Positions 44,626-52,773 of a stretch of DNA of 64,000 nt are shown here, in pieces. Location: the NCBI GenBank assembly GCA_963734295.1, contig CAVTGS010000012.1:930001-994000 (forward strand), written 5' to 3'. How positions within the stretch are numbered: the stretch's first letter is position 1; every line of letters begins with the position of its first letter. Position numbers and translations under genes: made by a program. The notes under the pieces were generated by a model that had not been told where the DNA came from, ran no database searches, and saw only the letters and a program-made list of their open reading frames with translations. Origin of the DNA: JAEUMW01 sp963734295. GTDB lineage: Bacteria > Pseudomonadota > Gammaproteobacteria > Burkholderiales > JAEUMW01.

Positions 44626-45867
44626 TCACGCTGACCCGCCCATCCTCACCCACAGCCACCCGCCCGCGATCGCGAGCGTGACCAACGTCACCGGCACGCC
44701 GGTTCGCGCGTGGCGGCGCCAGTCGAGGGCGATGCCGTGACGCTCGGCCGCGTCGGCGACGATCAGGTTGGCGATGCTCCCTACCAGCAGCAGATTGCCC
44801 GCAAGCGTGCTCGACAGCGCGAGCACCGGCCCCGCGAGTGCGTGGGTCGCGACCGGCAGCAGCAGCATCACCGCCGGCACGTTCGACACGAGATTGCCGA
44901 GCACGAACGTGACGACGAAGAGCGTCGCTGGATCCTGCAGGTGGACGCCTGCGTCCGCGAGATCGGCGACGATCCGATCCGGCAGGCCGGTCTCCTGCAG
45001 CGCGTGGTTTACCACGAAGAGCCCCATGAACAGGATGAGGAGCTGCCAGTCCACGAGCCCCAGCATGTGCCGAGAGTGCAGCTTGCGCGAGAGCATCAGG
45101 ACGCCCGCGCCCGTCAGCGCGACGATCTCGCGCGGCCAGGGCGCGAACAGGAACGCGAGGAAGATCGCGGTGGCGACGCTGAGCCCCTTGGCGGTCTGCC
45201 AGCGATCGAACGGGATCGCCTCGCCGCGGCGGTCGGCGGGCGCCCCTTCCGTCGAACCGGCATGCGCCCACTTCCCGTGCGTCTGCCAAGCGATGATCGC
45301 CCAGGTGGCGACGAGCCCGAGCACGACCGGCACTGCGGCTTCCACGAGATAGCCAGAGAAGGAGAGCTCCAGCTTCTCGCCGATCAGCATGTTCTGCGGG
45401 TTGCCGATCAAGGTCAGCGCTGAACCGATGTTCGCCGCGCACGCCAGCGCGAGCAGGTAGGGCAGCGGCCGCAGGCGGCGCTCGCGGCAGGCGTCGATCA
45501 GCACCGGCGCTACGGCGAGGCACACGATGTCGTTGCTGAACACGGCAGACAGTCCGGCGACCGCGAAGATCAGCGCCCCCAACAGCAGCGGCGGCGAGAG
45601 CGGCAGCGCGCCGAGCCGCACCGTGACGCGCGCGTAGAACCCGGAAAGGCGGAGCTGCGCCGAGACCACCATGAACGCGAAGAGCAGGATGATCGTGGGC
45701 AGGTGCACGGCCTGGGCCGCGTCCTGCAGGGTCAGGTCGCGCACGGCGAGCAGCGTGATCGCGCCGAGGAGCGCGATGCCCGTGCGGTCGAGGGAGAGAA
45801 ACGGCAGTCCGCCCAGGATCATGCCGAGGTAGACCAGGCAGAAGATGAGAAGGACGACGGCGGTCAT
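44626..45867 (-). CDS. SLC13/ArsB-NhaD-superfamily permease
   Basis: 413 residues with 10-11 hydrophobic segments. Ion transporter superfamily signatures include AVFSNDIVCLAVAPVLIDAC and ALTLIGNPQNMLIG in the first half, and VLGNLVSNVPAVMLLLPVAT with VGSIANLIVADAA in the second. The inverted-repeat NP/SN loops that bind substrate are present. It could transport anions (dicarboxylate, arsenite) or exchange Na+/H+. The absence of ars or dicarboxylate genes nearby leaves the substrate open. ATG at 45865-45867; frame intact. Confidence 0.86.
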   Translation of the reverse strand: MTAVVLLIFCLVYLGMILGGLPFLSLDRTGIALLGAITLLAVRDLTLQDAAQAVHLPTIILLFAFMVVSAQLRLSGFYARVTVRLGALPLSPPLLLGALIFAVAGLSAVFSNDIVCLAVAPVLIDACRERRLRPLPYLLALACAANIGSALTLIGNPQNMLIGEKLELSFSGYLVEAAVPVVLGLVATWAIIAWQTHGKWAHAGSTEGAPADRRGEAIPFDRWQTAKGLSVATAIFLAFLFAPWPREIVALTGAGVLMLSRKLHSRHMLGLVDWQLLILFMGLFVVNHALQETGLPDRIVADLADAGVHLQDPATLFVVTFVLGNLVSNVPAVMLLLPVATHALAGPVLALSSTLAGNLLLVGSIANLIVADAAERHGIALDWRRHARTGVPVTLVTLAIAGGWLWVRMGGSA

Positions 45868-46015
45868 CGCGGGGCAGGCATTGCGTGAACGCGAGAGTAT
45901 AGGGAATGCCGCGGTGCGGGGGCCGGGTCGGCCGGGGTATCCCCACCTCTCCCGTTTACCCCTCGACCTCTGCTAACCTGAGCGCCTGTTCCCACTTCAT
46001 GCCCGGAGACACACC

Positions 46016-46417
46016 ATGGCCGACAAGCGAGAGGACCGGCTTTCCGAAGCCAGAATGGACGCGGCGGACCTGTACCGCGAAGAGATCTACACCGACCGCA
46101 AGGTCGGCACCATCCGCGTGATGGCTCCGGTCAAGAGCGACGGGACGGCGGACCCGGCGCGCAAGACGCTCTACGTCGGCGAGGCGCAGATGATGACCTC
46201 GGCCGGCGCCCTGCCCCTTAGCTTCGAGATCGACGCCGTCTCGCTCGCTGACGCGGTGGCGAAATACGGCACGGCGGCGCGCGAGGGATTCGAGCGGACG
46301 ATGCGGGACCTGGAGGAGATGCGCCGGCAGGCCGCCTCGTCGATCGTCATTCCGAAGGCCGGCGCGGCGGGGCTGCCCGGCGTGCTCCCCGGCGGGGGCA
46401 AGATCCACATGCCGTGA
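46016..46417 (+). CDS. Conserved hypothetical protein
   Basis: 133 residues from ATG 46016. Acidic and probably soluble: LYREEIYTDRKVGTIRVMAP, KTLYVGEAQMMTSAGALPLS, FEIDAVSLADAVAKYGTAAR, then a helix EGFERTMRDLEEMRRQAASS and a Gly/Pro-rich tail ending GGGKIHMP. It occurs as an unnamed family in related bacteria as far as I recall. No cofactor motif. It stands alone upstream of two oppositely oriented tRNA genes. Confidence 0.6.
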   Translation: MADKREDRLSEARMDAADLYREEIYTDRKVGTIRVMAPVKSDGTADPARKTLYVGEAQMMTSAGALPLSFEIDAVSLADAVAKYGTAAREGFERTMRDLEEMRRQAASSIVIPKAGAAGLPGVLPGGGKIHMP

Positions 46418-46584
46418 GTAAGCAGGAATTGACTGGATCGCCGGAGACGCCGCTAGCGTCGGATTCAGCTCGCTCGATGACAATGCCCTCGGTGCCTTTC
46501 GAATCGAGGGCGGTCATTTCAAGGTGGCGAAACGCTCCGCGAGCGGATCAAGGGTGCGCTGGCGCGGTGAACTTCTCGATCGAG

Positions 46585-46660
46585 TGGCGTCCCCACGGGG
46601 ATTCGAACCCCGGTTACCGCCGTGAAAGGGCGATGTCCTAGGCCTCTAGACGATGGGGAC
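46585..46660 (-). tRNA. tRNA-Glu (TTC anticodon)
   Basis: 76 bases including an encoded CCA. The acceptor stem GTCCCCA/TGGGGAC, D-arm, anticodon loop CCTTTCACG with TTC, and T-loop GGTTCGAATCC are all readable on the minus strand. Confidence 0.97.
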
Positions 46661-46677
46661 CGAGTCTGCGTGAGTGG

Positions 46678-46753
<76 letters not shown>

Positions 46754-46940
46754 AAACGCAAGGCGCGGATTATACGGACGGCCTGCTGCACTTGTAAAGA
46801 AACGGGGGGCGCCCGGGGGGCCGTGTGAACACACTCCCGCGCGGTGGGCAGACCCGAGAACGGCGACGACGCTCCTCGAAGCGAACCAAGTGGCAGGCCG
46901 GGCCCTCCTACTTGACCGTTTCACTGGAGACCCGCATCCC

Positions 46941-47633
46941 ATGATCAAGCTGTACGACCTCGCCGGCGCCGACGAAAAGCTCCGCTTCAGTCCTCATGTC
47001 TGGCGCGTGAAGATGGCACTCAAGCATAAGGGACTGGACTTCGAGACCATCCCCTGGCGCTTCGTCGAAAAGGACGCGATCGCGTTCTCGGGCCAGAAGC
47101 TCGTGCCCGTGCTGGTGGACGGCGATCGCACGGTGAGCGACAGTTGGGAGATCGGACGGTACCTCGAGTCCAGCTATCCCGATCGGCCCAGCCTCTTCGG
47201 CGGTGCCACTGGCGAAGCGCACGCGCTGTTCGTGAAGTTCTGGTGCGACCAGGTGCTGCAGTCGCTGCTCTTCTCGATCATCCTCCCGGATCTCTTCGCG
47301 CGGCTGCACGAGGACGACAAGCCCTACTTCCGCCAGTCCCGCGAAGCGCGGCTCGGTCGCACGCTGGAGGAAATCGCGGTACCTGCGCAGCAAGGTGTCG
47401 CGTCGCTCGGTACGGCACTCGGACCGCTGCGCTCGCTGCTCAAGCGGCAGCCCTTCATCGGCGGCGCCGCACCGAGCTTCGCCGATTACATCGTGTTCGG
47501 TGCGTTTCAGTGGGCACGCTGCGTGTCGCCGATCAAGCTGCTCGAGCGAAGCGATGCGGTGTTCGCGTGGCGCGACCGGCTGTTCGATGCTTTCGACGGC
47601 TACGCGCGACGCGCGCCGGGCGAGCTCGTCTGA
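46941..47633 (+). CDS. Glutathione S-transferase, LigE/beta-etherase-like
   Basis: 230 residues from ATG 46941. The N-terminal thioredoxin-like domain has FSPHVWRVKMALKHKGLDFE, followed by QKLVPVLVDGDRTVSDSWEI with the cis-Pro VPVL and the glutathione-binding Ser/Asp. The N-terminal active residue context FSP resembles the LigE/LigF-type etherase branch. The helical C-terminal domain has FIGGAAPSFADYIVFGAFQW. Likely glutathione-dependent cleavage or conjugation of aromatics; substrate unknown. A second, unrelated GST follows 23 bases later on the same strand. Confidence 0.85.
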   Translation: MIKLYDLAGADEKLRFSPHVWRVKMALKHKGLDFETIPWRFVEKDAIAFSGQKLVPVLVDGDRTVSDSWEIGRYLESSYPDRPSLFGGATGEAHALFVKFWCDQVLQSLLFSIILPDLFARLHEDDKPYFRQSREARLGRTLEEIAVPAQQGVASLGTALGPLRSLLKRQPFIGGAAPSFADYIVFGAFQWARCVSPIKLLERSDAVFAWRDRLFDAFDGYARRAPGELV

Positions 47634-47656
47634 CACCGATTCACCGGGAGACCCAT

Positions 47657-48361
47657 GTGATCGATCTCTACTACTGGACCACGCCGAATGGACACAAGGT
47701 CACCCTGTTCCTCGAGGAGGCCGGGCTGCCGTACAAGGTCCGGCCGGTGAACATCTCCGCCGGCGAACAGTTCGACCCGGCGTTCCTCGCGATCTCGCCC
47801 AACAACAAGATCCCTGCGATCGTGGACCATGATCCGGCCGACGGCGGCGCGCCCCTGAGCGTGTTCGAGTCGGGCGCGATCTTGCAGTACCTCGCCGAGA
47901 AGACGGGGCGCTTCCTGCCGGCAGACCCGCGCGGACGCACGGAGGTCATGCAGTGGTTATTCTGGCAGATGGGCGGGCTCGGACCGATGCTCGGACAGAA
48001 CCACCACTTCGTTCAGTACGCGTCGGAGCCACTGCCCTACGCCATCGAGCGTTACGTGAAGGAGGCCGAACGGCTATACGGCGTGCTCGACGACCGGCTC
48101 GCCGATCGCCAATTTATCGCTGGTGAATACTCGATCGCGGACATCGCGTGTTATCCGTGGATCGTTCCGCACGAGCGACAGAGAATGAAAATCGAGGAAT
48201 TCCCGAACGTGAAGCGATGGTTCGAGGCTATCCGTGCGCGTCCGGCAACGCAACGCGCCTACGCGATCGCCGAGCGCATCAGCAAGACGCCCGTCGTGAC
48301 CGACGCATCGCGGTCGGTGCTGTTTGGACAAGGGCGGCACGCGCGCTCCCGCGCTCAGTGA
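47657..48361 (+). CDS. Glutathione S-transferase, YfcG/Ure2-like (Nu class)
   Basis: 234 residues from GTG 47657, with GGGAG ten bases upstream. The N-terminus IDLYYWTTPNGHKVTLFLEE is the Nu-class signature, with Thr/Asn replacing the usual Ser/Tyr. SPNNKIPAIVDHDP and VFESGAILQYLAEKTGRFLP follow. The C-terminal domain has GGLGPMLGQNHHF and YSIADIACYPWI. YfcG-type enzymes act as disulphide-bond reductases with GSH. It probably forms an operon with the LigE-like gene. Frame intact. Confidence 0.9.
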   Translation: MIDLYYWTTPNGHKVTLFLEEAGLPYKVRPVNISAGEQFDPAFLAISPNNKIPAIVDHDPADGGAPLSVFESGAILQYLAEKTGRFLPADPRGRTEVMQWLFWQMGGLGPMLGQNHHFVQYASEPLPYAIERYVKEAERLYGVLDDRLADRQFIAGEYSIADIACYPWIVPHERQRMKIEEFPNVKRWFEAIRARPATQRAYAIAERISKTPVVTDASRSVLFGQGRHARSRAQ

Positions 48362-48456
48362 TGCGCGTGCGCGGCCGCATGACTGCGGCGGCGTACCATC
48401 AACCAGCTGCGACCGCTCGTGAAGGACCTCCTGCTTCGCACGCGAGCTAACGCAAG

Positions 48457-50505
48457 CTATGGCCTCCCCGCCGCCAGCACACCGCCGCCAAGCCGCTGCC
48501 AGTCTCTCGGCGAAGGAAGCCACGCGCTGCCATCCCACGTCTTTTGATACAGCGCGGCGTCTCGACCAATCCCTAGGATGTCGAGCCGATTGGATTCCCG
48601 GCTCGCTACCACGGGCGTTCCGGTAAAGATTCCTCCGAGGGGTTCCCAGGAAGTCCATCCCGTGTCGGGCGCCCACGCCTTGTGGAACAGGCTGCGGTCG
48701 GTTCCGAGACCGAAGACATCGAGCCAGTGTGATCCCCACGCAACCACGACGGGTGGACTGGTAAACACGCCTCCGAGAGGCTCCCAGCCGCTTGGCGAGG
48801 GGCGCCAGGCACCATCGTCCCAGGCTTTGTGATACATCGCGCCATCGGTGCCTACACCAAAGATATCGAAGCGATTCGGCCCCCATGACACGACCGCCGG
48901 CGGACTCGCGAAGGCTCCACCAAGGGGCTCCCAGGAAGTCCATCCCGTGTCGGGCGCCCACGCCTTGTGGAACAGGCTGCGGTCTGTTCCCAGACCGAAG
49001 ACATCCAGCCGGTCAGACGCCCACGCGACCACGGCAGGCGGACTGGTGAAGATGCCGCCAAGATGCTCCCAGCCGCTGGGCGAGGGACGCCAAGCTCCGT
49101 CCCACGCTTTGTGATACATCGCCCCATCCGCGCCCACACCAAAGATATCGAAGCGGTTCGGCCCCTGCGACACGACCGCCGGCGGACTCGCGAAAGTTCC
49201 GCCGAGCGTCTCCCAGGCAGTCCATCCCGTGTCGGGCCTCCACGCCCTGTGGAACAGGCTGCGGTCTGTTCCCAGACCGAAGACATCCAGACGATCCGAC
49301 CCCGATGCGACGACGGCTGGCGGGCTGGTAAAGATGCCTCCCATATGCTCCCAGCCGCTGGGTGAAGGGCGCCAGACCCCATCCCAAGCTTTGTGATACA
49401 TCGCGCCATCCGTGCCTACACCGAAGAGATCCAGGCGGTTGGGCCCCCAGCTTGCCACGGCCAAACCGAATCGATCATCGATAGGGGGCGCAAACTCGTT
49501 GCTGCCCGTGAACCGGGTGATCTTGCACGCGGGCGTGTTCGGAAAGGGCGCGTCTGCCCTGAATTGCTCCGCGCAGTCCTTGATCGCTTTTGCGGCGTCG
49601 GCCAGCACCTGGCTGTAGAGGACGTCGGGCGGGTCCACGATGTTCATGCCGCACGTCCATATCGGCGAGGTGACGGAATGCGGGTTCTTGTTCGGTTGTG
49701 ATGCAGCCGTGGCGCGGAGTCCAAGATCCCTTGCGGTACCCGTGGGCGGCGGAAAGGTCGGGGGTATGATGTTGCTGACTCCCGTCCGATGGCAACCGTT
49801 GCAGGCATTGTCGGGGACTTCGACCTTGTAGGCACGCCACGATGCAAAGTCCGTCCCGACAAAGTGGTAGGGTTGATTGTCGTTGAACCCGCCGTCCCCT
49901 GCACCTGGAAGCAGAGGCTGGCCGTCCTTCATGACCTGCGACAAATACGGCGAGCGAATAATCGGTCCGTTGTCGTGGCAACCTACACAGCCGATGTGCG
50001 CAGTCTTCTCAGGTGTCAACCACGGCCACTCCGAAGTCCCCCTTGAAGGCGCCTTTACATCGCCGCTAAGAGGGTTTTTGATTCTGCGGGTCCGCCAATC
50101 CTCCCAGTCGGCAAGCGCCTGGTAAAAACAAGTGGCGCCATTGTCTCGATTGTGCTGGATGACCGCGATATCACCATATTCTCCGCTCCCGAGGCCTTGC
50201 TTCCGGCAATGAGCAACCGCAAACGCGTGGTCATCCGAACCGGGCAGCACCTGAAACCGGCTGCCCGCATCGCATTCCTCGTTGAGCTGATCTGGCCGAT
50301 CACAACTGCCGTTGGGATAGCTGGCACCGGCCGGAGTCATGTGCGTTGTCGGCACCAGTGTCCCGGCATCACAGCTGAAATCCGGGATAGTGATGCCGAT
50401 CGCTTCGTCGCAGCGCTGCGCGTACGCTTCCAGCGTCTCCCCCGCGAAGGCCGAAGGCGATGCGGTCAGAAACATCCCCAGAATCAGCAGTCGGTGCCGG
50501 AGCAT
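48457..50505 (-). CDS. Secreted protein with two CxxCH haem motifs and a PLL-like lectin propeller
   Basis: 682 residues from ATG 50503-50505. Signal peptide LLILGMFLTASPSAFA. The cysteine-rich N-terminal half has two c-type haem motifs, CVGCH (173-177) and CNGCH (235-239), plus other paired cysteines. From about residue 348 to the end are seven or so blades of the DUF346/PLL type, alternating RFDIFGVGTDGAMYHKAWDG with RLDVFGLGTDRSLFHKAW. Such propellers bind fucose or other glycans. Neighbouring repeats are nearly identical in DNA. The combination suggests a secreted, haem-bearing, glycan-binding protein. It is the last gene of a five-gene minus-strand operon. Confidence 0.85.
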   Translation of the reverse strand: MLRHRLLILGMFLTASPSAFAGETLEAYAQRCDEAIGITIPDFSCDAGTLVPTTHMTPAGASYPNGSCDRPDQLNEECDAGSRFQVLPGSDDHAFAVAHCRKQGLGSGEYGDIAVIQHNRDNGATCFYQALADWEDWRTRRIKNPLSGDVKAPSRGTSEWPWLTPEKTAHIGCVGCHDNGPIIRSPYLSQVMKDGQPLLPGAGDGGFNDNQPYHFVGTDFASWRAYKVEVPDNACNGCHRTGVSNIIPPTFPPPTGTARDLGLRATAASQPNKNPHSVTSPIWTCGMNIVDPPDVLYSQVLADAAKAIKDCAEQFRADAPFPNTPACKITRFTGSNEFAPPIDDRFGLAVASWGPNRLDLFGVGTDGAMYHKAWDGVWRPSPSGWEHMGGIFTSPPAVVASGSDRLDVFGLGTDRSLFHRAWRPDTGWTAWETLGGTFASPPAVVSQGPNRFDIFGVGADGAMYHKAWDGAWRPSPSGWEHLGGIFTSPPAVVAWASDRLDVFGLGTDRSLFHKAWAPDTGWTSWEPLGGAFASPPAVVSWGPNRFDIFGVGTDGAMYHKAWDDGAWRPSPSGWEPLGGVFTSPPVVVAWGSHWLDVFGLGTDRSLFHKAWAPDTGWTSWEPLGGIFTGTPVVASRESNRLDILGIGRDAALYQKTWDGSAWLPSPRDWQRLGGGVLAAGRP
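48590..49465 (-). repeat. Near-identical tandem repeats of about 285 bp in the propeller region
   Basis: The segment starting near 48651 recurs near 48937 and, slightly diverged, near 49220 (spacings about 286 and 283). Each unit encodes two propeller blades. The high DNA identity, including silent positions, points to recent duplication or gene conversion. Confidence 0.85.
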
Positions 50506-50548
50506 GTTCGTTTCTCGCCTTGTTGTCGCCACGCGTAATCGACCGGTC

Positions 50549-51760
50549 TCACCCATGGCGAGTGACGATGGTTTCATCGAGCAACACGAACAGATCGGAG
50601 AGGTCCGTGCGATTGCGGTTCGGCGCCGAGCCGAGGCCGACGGCGACGTAGCGCAGATCCTTCCCGTCCACGGTACGCTCGACGATGGCGCAATCATGGC
50701 TGAAGCTATCGTCGCCATAGCCGATCTTGGCGGCGAATGCGGTGGCGTCTCGCCCGACCGCGTCCAGCGCGGCCTTCGCGTAGCTGCCGATGCCGCCGGC
50801 CGTGACGTCCATGAGCGCGCGCATCTCCTGGCTGGCCGTCGCATCGACCAGCCGGTCCTGGGCAAGCAGTGTCAGGAAGCTCGCGATCCGGGCCGCGGTC
50901 GCCGTGATGTTGCTCCGCTGTCGGCGTTGGGCGGTCGCCCACCGCGGCGCGAGCGGCATGCCCGCCGCATTGGTCCGTTGCTCGGGCTCCGTTCTCACCC
51001 AGTCATGGCCCTCGTAGTCGGCGGACAGCCACAAGCCAGTGCTGGCCGCGGCATCGAACAACCCGGCTTGCGCCAGGCTCCCGTTGAGGTAGAAGTAGCC
51101 GAGCGCAAGGATGCATCGGCTGGCCGCGGCGTTGTTCGACCAGCGCAACATCGAACGCATCCACTCGTGGAACATGCCCTGGGGGGCACCGAACTCGCCG
51201 ACGCCGTCGATCTGCGCGTCGGTCAGCGGTGGGGTAGCGCGAGCGAAATCGACCACGCCATCGGGGGATATGGTGAGAATCCGGTCCAGCTTGGGGAACG
51301 TCATGTCCTGATTGTTCCCGAAGCTCGTCGCCGGACGGGTCGGGAACAAGGCGCGCAGCTTCGGTTTCCAGGCCTTCTCGATCTCGCCAGTGATCCCCGG
51401 TACGACCACCGAGGTGCCATTCGCGGCGGCGGCATCGACGAAGGTCTGGACCTGGGCTCGCAGCGCAAACGCGGCGTACATCGCGCAAATCTTGGGCAGG
51501 CTTCCGGCGAAGATCATCTCTTCATCGTTCAAGCCGACATAAGGTGGCATTGACGGATCTCCGGTGAGATCGACCAGCGCGGCGCAGAGGTGGTTGGCGG
51601 TGCTGACAGTGACCGGGTCAAACGCGCTCGTCATGTCCGGATCGTCGACGTGAAACGCAACAGTCGGTTCGGCCGGGAAGGGATCGATGTCCGCCGCCCA
51701 GTCCGCGCCGCCTCCGCCGCCAACACCTGCTGGCTCCTCGGTTTCCGAAAATGTCGACAT
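50549..51760 (-). CDS. Serine hydrolase of the beta-lactamase/penicillin-binding fold
   Basis: 403 residues from ATG 51758-51760. The three active-site motifs of the SxxK superfamily can be read: S87-L-P-K90 (FAGSLPKICAMYAAFALR), S208-N-N210 (RWSNNAAASRCI) and K345-I-G (KIGYGDDSF). The N-terminus is acidic and glycine-rich with no signal peptide, so it is unlike a secreted beta-lactamase. It may be a cytoplasmic hydrolase or be exported with its neighbours. It sits third-to-fifth in the unusual operon, 32 bases after the cysteine-protease-like gene. Antibiotic hydrolysis is not implied. Confidence 0.75.
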   Translation of the reverse strand: MSTFSETEEPAGVGGGGGADWAADIDPFPAEPTVAFHVDDPDMTSAFDPVTVSTANHLCAALVDLTGDPSMPPYVGLNDEEMIFAGSLPKICAMYAAFALRAQVQTFVDAAAANGTSVVVPGITGEIEKAWKPKLRALFPTRPATSFGNNQDMTFPKLDRILTISPDGVVDFARATPPLTDAQIDGVGEFGAPQGMFHEWMRSMLRWSNNAAASRCILALGYFYLNGSLAQAGLFDAAASTGLWLSADYEGHDWVRTEPEQRTNAAGMPLAPRWATAQRRQRSNITATAARIASFLTLLAQDRLVDATASQEMRALMDVTAGGIGSYAKAALDAVGRDATAFAAKIGYGDDSFSHDCAIVERTVDGKDLRYVAVGLGSAPNRNRTDLSDLFVLLDETIVTRHG

Positions 51761-51792
51761 GATTGAACCTCCAGATGACGAGCCCGCGCCCC

Positions 51793-52728
51793 TCACCGGG
51801 CGAAGGCGCCCTTCACCGCGCCGTAATAGTTCTGGACGAAGGCGTCGATCGGAACATCCAGGACATGCGATTCGCCCCACGACCAGATGTTGAAGAAGAT
51901 GGCGTCCTTCGTGACATCCTTGGATGTCTCGCCGAGCACGATCACCCAGTGATTGGGGAACTCCGTCAGCGGCCAGGAACTGGATGCGGGGCGGTTGCGC
52001 GCCGCATGAATGAGGTCGGCGTTGATCAGCGCCGCGACATCGGCACCCTCCCACAGCGGCAGGTCGGCGGCATGCGGATAGCCGGCGGACTGCATCCAGT
52101 TGGCTTCATTGCGCACGTCCGAATACAGACCGCTTTTATTCATCCACTCCGCGAGCTCGGCCGGGCGCGTTCCCGCGGACAATTCCTGCTCCGGATCGCC
52201 GTGGAACGATCCCGTCCAGAACGCGTCGGTCGAGTTGCGCAAGGCGCCCATCACCATCCAGTCAGCCTGTGGGCAGATGCTCGAGGTCATGCGCGGCAGA
52301 TAATCCGCGTAGTCCGCCAGGCGTATGTCGTCGCCCGGGACAATGCGCATGAGCCCCAACGACCCCTCCGCTATGTCGAACAGATCGGTCGCATAGGTGG
52401 CGAACATCAGCGGATCGCGCTTGATGACGAAGCCGAGAAAAGCGGCGGGCCCGCATAGGTTCATCGACCCCTGAAGAATGGCGCGGCCGGCCGTATCGAG
52501 ACTGTCCGCTTGGTCGCTGCTTTCCGGTCCGAGAAGTAAGCGATCGGCGACTGTGTTCCGGTCGAGCGCAGGCCAAGCGCCCACGGTGCCGCGATTTCGA
52601 AATTCCTCCACCAGGGCCCGCGCATCCGCGATGGTTGATTTGCGCAGCTTGTCAGAGGCTTTCGAGTCCTGAAGAAATGTGCCGAGCTGATCGGCATCGT
52701 CAAAGGCTGATTCGGTTGCGGTGGACAT
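51793..52728 (-). CDS. Putative C39-like cysteine protease-fold protein
   Basis: 311 residues from ATG 52726-52728 with GGAG six bases before. The order of residues matches a papain/C39-like site: Gln86 and Cys92 in LQGSMNLCGPAAFLGF, His260 in FPNHWVIVLGE, Asn280 in FFNIWSWG. The rest has no recognised domain, and there is no signal peptide. It could process the operon's other products or an external target. Assignment is by motif pattern only. Upstream and downstream genes follow on the same strand at 45 and 32 bases. Confidence 0.6.
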   Translation of the reverse strand: MSTATESAFDDADQLGTFLQDSKASDKLRKSTIADARALVEEFRNRGTVGAWPALDRNTVADRLLLGPESSDQADSLDTAGRAILQGSMNLCGPAAFLGFVIKRDPLMFATYATDLFDIAEGSLGLMRIVPGDDIRLADYADYLPRMTSSICPQADWMVMGALRNSTDAFWTGSFHGDPEQELSAGTRPAELAEWMNKSGLYSDVRNEANWMQSAGYPHAADLPLWEGADVAALINADLIHAARNRPASSSWPLTEFPNHWVIVLGETSKDVTKDAIFFNIWSWGESHVLDVPIDAFVQNYYGAVKGAFAR

Positions 52729-52773
52729 GGCGATCTCCATCATCTATGCGGACAAGAAAACAGTGGGATCGGA

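Noticed and set aside
44417..45946. 509-codon minus-strand ORF overlapping the SLC13-type permease in another frame.
   Set aside because: Arg/Ala-rich composition and no hydrophobic pattern; the 44626-45867 frame gives a convincing membrane protein.
48590..49465. Regularly spaced repeats that could suggest a CRISPR-like array.
   Set aside because: Repeat unit is about 285 bp, in frame, and encodes propeller blades; no short repeat/spacer pattern.
50549..51760. Calling the SxxK protein an antibiotic-resistance beta-lactamase.
   Set aside because: No signal peptide, atypical SNN/KIG motifs, and operon context unrelated to resistance; only the fold is supported.
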